The position numbers were made by a program, and so were the translations under genes. Source: Desmodus rotundus (taxonomy: Eukaryota > Chordata > Mammalia > Chiroptera > Phyllostomidae). Taken from it: DNA of 64,000 bases. A model generated the notes under the pieces. It saw only the letters and a program-made list of their open reading frames with translations, was not told where the DNA came from and ran no database searches. Below, piece after piece: positions 55,410 to 64,000 of the stretch (the stretch's first letter is position 1; every line of letters starts with the position of its first letter). The stretch lies in the NCBI RefSeq assembly GCF_022682495.2, contig NC_071396.1, forward strand, positions 55,486,022-55,550,021. The letters are read 5' to 3'.

Positions 55410-56734
55410 TATTTTTCATGGACTTCAAGTTGTGGCTTTTTATCCATTTAGTAAAAATTCCTGGCATCTGCAATTTCCCCCAGGTGGTTCTTACATGCCC
55501 GTAGATTATCGGGTGCTGGTTTTCCAAACACTAAAGACAAGGAGAGCACAGGCTGGGTGAAGTGACACACTAACATCTTACATTCACAAGGCTCACATGG
55601 CAACGCACATCCATGCCCAAGCTCCCCATCTGACTGAAAGCGTACCTGTGCTTTGGAGAGCAAGGGAAGCTGTCTGAATTTGCAGATGAAGAAGTGGGGA
55701 TCAGCTGATCAAATGGGTTTTAAACCAAATGTGAAAATGGGGGAAGAAAAAGCATCCGGATAAACACCCATAAAATAACCACAGCAGGTGTAATAACAAG
55801 CAACGTGAGAGATGGATGGGGATATGGGGATAATTCCTGTGTCTGCCAACTCATTCAGCCTCCTCTTCCTTATAAATAAGTTCAAAATAACATTACTTCA
55901 GATGAAAACAAGTTTTCACAAAATATAAAATCATGTTATCAGTGCATGATATTATGATTATACTTAGAATTTTCCACACCTTCTGCCATTGTTATAAGTG
56001 ACATGACATCAAGGAAATAACATAGGAGCTAAAGGAAAACATTGATTTTTCACAAGAAACTAAGAGGGAAACAGAAAAAAGTTGAAAACAATTACCTTAA
56101 CATTTAGTATTTTTAACAAATGCAAAAAAATCACTTATCAGAGAAAACTCAAAATTAAAACACAGGTGAGTAAATGTGATCAAGGACTTACACAAAATTT
56201 GTAGAAAAGACATTGCAATGTGGAGACAAAAGGGTACGTGTGTCCCCTTCCAAGACCAGACTTGTGAAGAGGGAAACAAGGAACAGCGGTGTGGAAAGGA
56301 ACACTTCAAGTGGAAAGTCATGCACTTGAAGAAGAACCGCACTGGGAAGCAAGTGGAAAGAGGAGCCCAGGGAGAAGGGGCTAAGCACCAGAGGGCACCA
56401 GTGTCTGGGCAGAAGGACAAAATGAACAGTCTCCTCCTGACGTGAATTCCCTCAACCACAGGACCTCTCAGTGGCAGTGCTGAGGCGTGCAGGAAGTAGA
56501 CGCCTTTTCACCTCAGCCTTTTTCACAAAGATCTGAAGAAACTCCCATTCTGACTTAGGTGAGATGGACCCATACTGACGATGGAGAGGACAGCAGCACA
56601 AAGCCACCGGAGGAGGAGAACCAATTCAGCTATGCGGTGAAGAGGATGAGCTCTAAGATCTGGAACAAGCCCACCTTTCCATCCCAGAATGTCCATTTTG
56701 TTAGGGAGGGACTAATGCTACTGCATGGGCTTTC

Positions 56735-56810
56735 CATGAGTATTAAACAAAATACATGTGAAATACTTAGCATAATGTCTAGCACATAGTAAACGCTCGA
56801 TCATTGCCAG
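56735..56810 (+). mobile_element. MIR 3'-end fragment
   Basis: 'gtgaaatacttagcataatgtctagcacatagtaaacgctcgatcattg' is the sense MIR 3' end. Confidence 0.65.
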
Positions 56811-58225
56811 CATTCTTGTTTGACCTCAGGAAGACTTCTTCAAACAAAATAAATTTTGCTTTGGTCTGGGCTGCCAAAATCAGCAAGCTGATAAGAATGC
56901 TGGAGAAAACAGCCATTATGGCCCAACTGTGTTTTCTTAACACCCATGAAAAAAGTTCCCCCTGGGAGAATGACATGGCTTTTCCATTCTAGATCACAAA
57001 AGTCTCTGAGTGTAAAACAAACAGACCATTAACAATGCCCTTTGGACTCCTGTAGCTCTAGACTCAAAGGCCACTCATACATGTCAGGACTTTCCTCAGA
57101 CTAAGACAATTTTTCTGTTGTTTCTATAATAAACTTGCATCAACTATAAAATATGTTGATTTAAAAGTAATATAAGAGAATAAATAAAATTGACTTCAAA
57201 TAAATAATGCATTTATTTCTTTGCTATCTGTGTTCTCCTGAAAGGACAGTTGAATAACCCTAAAAAAAAAAAAAATAGGTACTAGGATGTCTGATAAGAT
57301 TTTTGTACTTATCTGCAAAGTTGCAAAGGATGAAAATGAAAACATATAACAATGTAGATGTAATCATATGCATTATATACAATTAATACATACTCTCTAC
57401 CTCAAATTCTGCTCAGTCTTTTCCATTCGGTAGCTTGGTTTTATCACTTCTTATGAAAACGGATCAATAAATGAAGGGAACCAAGCAGCCTTTCATCCAA
57501 GTACAGTCACACAGAGATCATCTGCCAAATGCAATGTTCCTTCATTTTAAGATCCTGGAGACATTTTCACCATCTGACATGCAAGAATCTTCTCTCTTAC
57601 AACAATCAACACAGAGACAAGGCATTGTAATCAGGAAAACTGACTCCCCTCCTAAAAGCCATCTGTGTGCAACGACTCCCCATAGCAACAGTACAGCCAT
57701 AAGCAATCAGGCGGGTTGCTCAAGCTAAGAGGAAGTAGAAACCACAGGATTGAGAGTTACAGGACAATAAAGTTAGTCTGGCCACAGGAGATTTAAAATT
57801 GCCCAAGTCATAAAATGTGGAATGATAAATTTGTGTTATTTCATGCTTATGAAAGCTAACATATTTACCAGCTTATGCTGGATTCTCCACTCACTCTCTT
57901 TTGTTTTGATTTGAATACTAAGCAATACAAACATTTTCTGTTCCCTTAGCTTAATTGGTAACTAAAGACTGGATCGGTTAGAGGCCTGAATCTCAGGATA
58001 GAAAAGGGAAACATTTAGAGAATCCCTCCACAGCTCTGAAATTGCTATCTCTTGCCACATGGATCTCCATCATAGAAACAAGATCATCAGAGAATTTTAC
58101 TGTTGTAAGTCTAACCCTCTCATTTTACAACTGGGAGAATGAGCTTCCTACCTCCCCTTTGTCATCCTCCCAACCTCAACCTACTCATCTTGCCATGTCC
58201 CCTATTTCAGGGAAGGGCATTTGCC
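56811..58225. other. Unique DNA with an A14 tract, no gene seen
   Basis: An A14 tract starts at 57263; no TSD found, so not called a retrocopy. Frames of 62-89 codons have no domain. Confidence 0.4.
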
Positions 58226-58229
58226 AGCA

Positions 58230-58502
58230 CCAGCAACCTGAAATTCATTTTGGTTGAGTCCACCTCTAAATCTCTTCTTTAACATCCACTTCCATCTATC
58301 CCTGTGGTCTCTGCAGACCATGCCATCATCAACTCTCCCCCAGGTGACTGTGGTTTCCCTGCCTCCATCTTCCCCACCTGCCCAACTTGTACCCTGTCAC
58401 CAGTCTGGAAGCCAGACAATGCTTCCAAAGAGCCAACTGCACTACTCCCCTGTTACATTCTTTGGTGAATTTTGTCCCACTCTAAAATAACACCTAAAGC
58501 CC
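58230..58502 (+). mobile_element. L2 LINE, sense, first part (split by a Ves SINE)
   Basis: 'catcatcaactctccccc...ccaacttgtaccctgtcaccagtctggaagccagacaatgcttcc' and 'tactcccctgttacattc' read L2. It is interrupted by the SINE at 58503 and resumes at 58788. Confidence 0.65.
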
Positions 58503-58778
58503 TGACCGCCTGGCCCAGATGGTTGGAGTGCCCTTCCATTCACTGAAAAGTTGCCAATTTGATCCCCCTTCAGGGCACATGCCTAGGTTGGGGATTCGAT
58601 CCCCAGTTGGGGCATATACATGGGGCAACCAATCAATGTTTCTCTCACACATCAATGTCTGTCTATGTGTGTGTCTCTCTCCCTCCCTCCATCCTTCCTT
58701 TCTTCTCTCTCTAAAATCAATGGAAACATGTCCTTGGGTGAGGATTAAGATTAATTAGTTAGTTAGTTAGTTAATTAA
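58503..58778 (+). mobile_element. Ves-type bat SINE, sense, in L2
   Basis: Sense copy: TGACCGCCTGGCCCAGATGG, then 'ttggagtgcccttccattcactgaaaagttgcc', a first 'tttgatccccc' and a second 'gattcgatccccag' box, 'caatgtttctctcacacatc', a pyrimidine tract and a TTAG-rich tail. The 9-bp TSD CTAAAGCCC lies at 58494-58502 and 58779-58787 (its GCCC may also be the first bases of the SINE). The L2 picks up on both sides. Confidence 0.9.
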
Positions 58779-58787
58779 CTAAAGCCC

Positions 58788-59225
58788 AAGGTCTATAAAA
58801 GACTCACAAGACCCCTGATCACCTCCCAACCATGTCTCTCCCATAATTCCCCCATCTTTCATTTAATTTCTCAAATATAACATACTCTCTCTTACATTCT
58901 TACATTCTGCTACTTCTGTCCCAAATACTCTTCTCTCTCTCCCTCCCTGGCTAACACCTACTCATCATGAGTTTGCAGCTTCATTGTCCCTTTCTGCAGA
59001 AAACCTTCCTGACCACTCCTGCAGATACGGTTCGGCACCCCCATAATGTGTTCTTGAACCTCTTGCTACCACTGTAACAAAGCACACACCCTGCTTCACT
59101 CTGTTGCTTGTCAGGCCTTTGTCTTCTCAGCCAGACTACAAGCATTATGACAGGGGCCAAGTCTGTCTTGCTCATCCTCATCTCCTTAGCTCTTGGGATA
59201 CTTTTTGGAACATAAAAGCTGTTTA
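58788..59225 (+). mobile_element. L2 LINE 3' end, sense, second part
   Basis: 'aggtctataaaagactcacaagacccctgatcacctcccaacc', 'actacaagcattatgacaggggccaagtctgtcttgctc' and 'gggatactttttggaacataaaag' finish the L2 begun at 58230. Confidence 0.75.
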
Positions 59226-59715
59226 AATTGTACTTATTTACTAATTAATTAATTTAAGTAGTTGCTCAAATTCCTAGTGAACTAGTAATTATGTTTAGGA
59301 TTAGATAGCAGACTAGTATTTTCGACTCTACTAAATTTGGGGGGTATTTGATTATTCATTTAGAGCTATTTTTATTCAGTGAATATTATATTAAATGTTA
59401 GGACACAAATAACCATTGAATGTTACTTTACAGTAAAAGCATATAGCATTTTATTGCTTAATTCTAAAACCTATCCTGGAAGCAGGTAATTTTTATAAGC
59501 TCATTTTAAAAGATGAAGTTGTTTTCTTCCATCTTTACCTTCTTACTTCCTTCTAATTCAAGGGAAAAAGGGGGGCCCTACCACACGGATGGAGGGGGCT
59601 GGGACAGCAACTCAGCAGAGGCTGGACCCGAACAAGGAAGAATTCCAAAGGGAAGAGTAGACCAGCGGGTAATGCATTTGCCTGCAATTTGAGGAATCAA
59701 GCAAATATGTAAATA

Positions 59716-59924
59716 CCGGGTCTGGCAGAAGTACTGCCTGCTTGAGTGTGGTTGGTAGGGTAGTAACATGGATATAATAATTTATAGTTTTTAATTGAAC
59801 ATTTCACCTAAAATGTCATATGGTATGCTTGAGTGTGATATTGTTATATTACAGAATTACATGCTTGTGACTTTGTAATAAAAGATTTTGTAATAAAAAG
59901 GGGCATTATTTGTGCCAGACCCTA
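59716..59924 (+). mobile_element. 209-bp TA-flanked MITE, copy 2
   Basis: TA (59714-59715), CCGGGTCTGGCAGAAGTACT, an AT-rich body almost identical to copy 1, then AATAATGCCCC-type right end and TGCCAGACCCTA before TA (59925-59926). The terminal inverted repeats match over about 25 bp with a few mismatches; the TA duplication is clean. Non-autonomous Tc1/mariner or pogo-type MITE, presumed moved by an unlinked transposase. Confidence 0.8.
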
Positions 59925-60244
59925 TATATTTGGGAGCCAAATTTCTCACTGCTGAAGAAGGAAAGGACAAACATATAAAAGGGGAAGGAATTCACATGAG
60001 CCCAGGGTGTGTCAGTGTGGCCTCTTGGTGTTCAGTATAAGGCCCTGGGACAGGAGCAACTGTGATGGCTGAGTGACAACAGGAGAGCCTTTGAAGTGAG
60101 GACAGACTGTGCAATGGGGAAGAGGGGAAAAAATGAAGGCTGGGGCTTACTCACAATCACAAAAACGGGACCCAAGACTCTACTTCACAAGTTATTTAAG
60201 TATTCAAAAGTTTAAGTTTCCCCACATTAAAAAAAGGACTTTAA

Positions 60245-60462
60245 GCCCTGGCTGGTATGGCTCAGTAGATTGATTACCACCCTGCAAACCAAAGGGTTGC
60301 CAGTTCAATTCCCAGTCATGGCACATGCCTGGGTTGTGGGCCAGGTCCCCAATAGGAGGGCACATGAGAGGCAACCACATGTTTCTCTCCCTCTCTTTCT
60401 CCCTCCCTTCCCCCTCTGTCTGAAAACAATAAATAAATAAAATCTTTTCAAAAATAAAAAAT
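60245..60462 (+). mobile_element. Ves-type bat SINE, sense
   Basis: GCCCTGGCTGGTATGG starts the tRNA-like part; the A box is 'tggctcagtagattg' and the B box 'cagttcaattcccag'. It continues 'gggccaggtccccaataggaggg' and 'ctctttctccctcccttccccctctg' and ends in an (AATA)n/A tail. Near-identical words ending GACTTTAA (60232-60244) and GAACTTTAA (60470-60478) are the TSD. Same subfamily as the copy at 32996. Confidence 0.92.
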
Positions 60463-60479
60463 AAAAAAAGAACTTTAAG

Positions 60480-61880
60480 ATATTAACACAATCTTCCAAA
60501 TTTTAATGACATCAGAAATATATCCAAATAAGAAACTGGCAAACCAGGGAACAAAATGGAATCCAGTCAGCACTGAATAAAACAGCCCAAACTAAATATA
60601 ATGATTCCTAATTGTTGGTGTCTTCAGCTCTAGAGTTATTATCAAAGACTAGCATCCCAGCATAAATAAAATGCTTACTATTTTTTCTTAAAGGAATTTA
60701 ACATGATTTTAGGTAATTGGATCTTGTGGGTTTCTGTTTATATTAAGTTGTATTTGTACAAAAGTTTATGTCAGTAGTTGGAGTGGAAATACCATTGCCA
60801 TAACCAGCTGTCCAACTACACAAATATTCTCTTTTTAGCAGTTAGAAACTGCACTAACACTGCTGAGAATAAATATTCCTGCTAAAATTGCTGTAAAACA
60901 CAAAAATACTAAACAAAACTTTGCATTTTATTTATTATTTGTAGTTAGATGAGTCAAGAGAAACCTTGTCCAATTTGTAAATGAACATAAAAACTAAAAA
61001 TGGAGACATCTCCTTAATAACTAACAAAAACATTATGTCCCTCCTGCCCAATGCTTTTGTCCTCAGGTTGCAAATCCCTTAACTTGGTGACTGAATCACT
61101 AATGATCAAAGTCATAATGATCAAATGACTATTGTAACAGTCATTTGGGGAGTATTTACTGACTTGAGCTGTCTGGCATCCACCTTCCCTGCCCCTTGGC
61201 ATGAGCACTCAGGCTTCTGTTAAGATGCCCACCCTGTCTTCCTCTAGCCCATTTGTCTGAGAAACGCTGGTACTGCTCCAGACTTAACAACAGGGTGAGG
61301 CACAGGAGTATCTGTGACCAGTATAATCACATCCCTCACCTACAGCTTACTCTCAGGAATAGGTGTAGACTAAACTGATCCAAACAAACTGCATCCTGTT
61401 GAATCCTGAAAAAAGAGACATACTTCTCTCCCCTAGTATAAGCGAGCAAGCATGTACTCTTAGGGCCACAAGAGGAGATGCTTACTGAAAATGGAAGCAA
61501 CACCAGAAAAGGTAAGAAAAACCACATCCTGTTCTCACCAGGTCACATCTCATACTACCACTGTTCTTTTCTATAATACAAGAAAGTACATGCCATTTAC
61601 TGTTTGCATCAGGTTTTCTGTTGTTGACAGCTGAGTGGGGTCTCATCAATACGGTTGACTGTATCAAGGCTCCTGGGTGCTTCAAGCAGAAATAACTACT
61701 TTCTAGATAGCCTCAATTAATGTTCTTGAAAATGTCTGCTCACGGCATATCATTAGTAACTTTGAGCAGCCTACTGAGAAGCCTTTATATGTTAATACCA
61801 AAAACTATTTTAATTATAAGAAATGTTTAGATTAGCCAATAGTAATGTAATGAATTATGAAAATATTCTTCCTTCTACAT
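60480..61880. other. Unique DNA, no gene seen
   Basis: No repeat I can name; frames of 63-67 codons are antisense chance reads. Confidence 0.4.
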
Positions 61881-61884
61881 TCTG

Positions 61885-62210
61885 AAAATATCTCCTGAGG
61901 ACTCACTATGTAGTAAACACTGGAGACCTAGAAATGAGTAAGACACAGCATCATCCAAGAGTTCACTTGAATTTAGCAAACACATATCAAGAAGCTTATC
62001 TTACACAAAGTGATATAATTGAAGAATACACAAGATGTTGGGAAACTCAAAAGAAGGAACTATCAATTCTATGATGCAAGAAGTCTAATAAGCTTCACAG
62101 CCTTTTAAACAGGGTCTTAAAACACACCAGGGATCTCTGACAAGGAAGTTGGACAGTACAGGCTGAAGAGGCAGCATCAACAAAGGTGCATGTAAAGGTT
62201 CAGTGAGGCT
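61885..62210 (-). mobile_element. L2 LINE 3' region, antisense, first part
   Basis: 'gaggactcactatgtagtaaacactgg...aaatgagtaag', 'cagccttttaaacagggtc' and 'gacaaggaagttggacagtac' are antisense L2. A MIR splits it. Confidence 0.6.
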
Positions 62211-62219
62211 TCAGTGCAG

Positions 62220-62420
62220 ACAGAGTAGCAGAGTGATTAAGGAGAACTTGATTCCACCGTGGTTCTCCATCCTTTCCTAGCTATGTGCACTTGGCAAGTT
62301 AACTTTTCTTGATATCGCTTTCCTAACATGTGAAACAAGACTAATAATAGTACTTTGTCCATGCTTGTTGTTAGTACTAAAAGTTCCATTCCATGTAAAT
62401 GGTCAATCACTCAAGAGAAG
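62220..62420 (+). mobile_element. MIR SINE, sense, inside L2
   Basis: 'gagtagcagagtgattaaggag', 'cctagctatgtgcacttggcaagttaacttttcttgatatcgctttcc', 'aatagtactttgtccatgc' follow MIR in sense. Confidence 0.7.
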
Positions 62421-62439
62421 AATGTTACTATTAGGAGAG

Positions 62440-63170
62440 AGATAATTGATTAGGCTGAGAGGCGGGCTGAGAAGCCAGACTGGGAAAACCCTTATGAGCT
62501 CTGCTAATTAATTGGATTGTATATAATGTAGCTAGTATACACCGGACACCAAAGACTTTAAGTAGACATGAGCAGGTTTGTATGTTAAAAGAACAGTGTG
62601 ACTCTTGACCTGGAGTGAGAAGAGACTGAAAGCAAAAACAAAAAACAGAAAACCCAGGACATTACAGCAGTCCTTATAAGCGACGATAGAGGCATGAGGG
62701 CCTTAACCAGGACAGTAGCAGGAGGGATGGGGAAAAGTGCACAGGAATGCACAGAGGATCAAGGGTGACTGCACAGTTTCTGATGGATGCTGGTGCCTTT
62801 CATAAATAAAGATGAGAAAAGGTGGGAGAAGACAGTAAACTCAAGTTTGGGACCTGCTAACTGTGCACTGTCTGTATGCTACACATATGAAAAATCCCAG
62901 AAGCCGCTGGAGGTGCGAGTTCAAAAGAGTGTTCCAAGTGGCACGGAGATATATGAGAATTGACTGGCTATATTACAGCAAAGCAAAGGCAGATGGTGGG
63001 CCTGACTGAAAACAAGGCTAAAACCAAGGAAAACACTAAAGCAAAAAGGAGGAAGAGACAGCAAAGAAGACTTAGAAGTAACCACCATGTGGCAGAAGCT
63101 GAAGCAAAGGGAACAGAGATCTCAAAAGCAAGGAGAGGCAAGAACTTCAAGGAATCAAGTACTTAGAGAC
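62440..63170 (-). mobile_element. L2 LINE, antisense, second part
   Basis: 'gaagccagactgggaaaac', 'acatgagcaggtttgtatgttaaaag', 'acattacagcagtcc...gcgacgatagaggc' and 'agacagtaaactcaag' read antisense L2. The K/R-rich 68-codon frame at 62960-63166 is part of this old LINE. Confidence 0.6.
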
Positions 63171-64000
63171 AGCACTTAAGTACATAACCATTCACAGGAC
63201 ACCACTGAGCTTGAAAACAGAAAATCTACCTCCCAGAGAGACGTGTTTCAGGGAGTGACAGATGCAGGACCAGACTGCAGTGGCAAAGGCCAAGAAGAGT
63301 GAAGACCTGGAATGAGTCTGAAGGGCCCCCCACTCTTTCAAGGAGCTGGTTGGCAACTCTCCCAGGCTTCCCTCACTTTGAAATTCTCTGGTCTAGAGTC
63401 AGACCGAGTTGTAGCTAAACAGTGGTTAACAAAGCTGTCTTGTTACCTGGAGTCCCTCAAAATGGATCTTTTATAATGAGAAATGCTTGTTTTTCCCAAC
63501 CCAGGCAGTTGCCAATGGCATTTTGTTTGACTTTCCAAGAACTTTCTCTATTCCCCCATGAGAACTTTAGTCAGGACAAGGAACAGTGATTTAAGAGTTA
63601 CATTTCCAGTTCCTGAAAGGAAACAGTAAAACACTGATGAGGTCTTACTCATTCTTGGGCCATCATCAGGAAATAATGAATAGTTAAGATGAATCTTATG
63701 TAACTCAAGCAATATAGAACTGCCCAGATATATATTAACACTGTCTTTCATATTTATGGCTCTGGAAGTGAGGGGACAAAGCTAACTTCAAAAGTGATTT
63801 TATTAACATTCAAATTCATTTTTGAATATAAGAAAAAGGTAAATACTTTGTCCATTATATAAATAGATAAGTAGGGTCTAAGATCCAAAAGGAGTCTAGA
63901 ATTTACCACAGAAATTTCTGGGCATGCTTCATCAATGCATTAAAGCAATGTCCAAAAAAGTATGGTCCATGGACAACTTGTGTCCAATTCATGCTAGGTC
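63171..64000. other. Unique DNA to the window end, no gene seen
   Basis: No recognisable repeat or exon. Confidence 0.4.

Noticed and set aside
57263..57276. A14 tract as the end of a retrocopy
   Set aside because: No TSD found upstream of it.
62960..63166. 68-codon K/R-rich frame, basic-protein-like
   Set aside because: Falls in an antisense L2; composition comes from purine-rich repeat sequence.
1..64000. CRISPR arrays, bacterial operons, rRNA or tRNA genes
   Set aside because: Sequence is a mammalian nuclear region; tRNA-like words occur only inside Ves and MIR SINEs.

Overview
This window is ordinary eukaryotic nuclear DNA from a placental mammal, almost certainly a microbat (Yangochiroptera). 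The evidence is the repeats: five tRNA-derived SINEs of the bat Ves type (24392-24642, 25510-25720, 32996-33206, 58503-58778, 60245-60462), bat-style young L1 3' ends, and an ORF1-only L1 derivative. These lie on a deep background of general mammalian repeats (MIR, L2, old L1M, MLT1, MER20, MER5). Family names are from memory of the consensus sequences, not from a database search.

I found no host protein-coding gene, CpG island, rRNA, tRNA gene or CRISPR array. The window is best read as intergenic or deep intronic. The only coding region I can support is a retrotransposon ORF, the intact 276-codon L1 ORF1 at 48052-48882.

Layout. 1-10 kb: unique AT-rich DNA with MIR, L2 and an old MLT1-like LTR. 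10-20 kb: a clean MLT1 solo LTR (11574-11921), an old L1M, a twin-primed L1 (15707-16171) and L2 3' ends. 20-30 kb: MIR, a 73-bp L1 stub inside L2, MER20, two Ves SINEs, and candidate conserved noncoding stretches. 29.5-31 kb: a second twin-primed L1 with a perfect 13-bp target-site duplication (TSD). 31-40 kb: MIR, L1M, a Ves SINE, L2 and a class II (ERVK-like) solo LTR (37612-38446) inserted into L2. 39.8-40.1 kb: a short poly(A)-tailed retrocopy of an unidentified transcript. 40-47 kb: MIR and hAT fragments. 47.3-49.3 kb: a complete ORF1-only (HAL1-type, half-L1) element. 49-64 kb: L1M, L2, MIR, two copies of one 209-bp TA-flanked MITE, and two more Ves SINEs.

How the parts relate. Nothing here forms an operon or pathway; the common thread is L1 machinery. 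The Ves SINEs, the truncated and inverted L1s, the HAL1-type element and the retrocopy all carry A-rich tails and TSDs expected from L1 target-primed reverse transcription. The DNA elements (TA or 8-bp TSDs) and LTRs (5- or 6-bp TSDs) record separate invasions. Nesting gives relative ages: the ERVK-like LTR, the L1 stub and one Ves SINE interrupt L2, and the HAL1-type element interrupts an old L1M. The most interesting items are the HAL1-type element, the MITE pair and the retrocopy.
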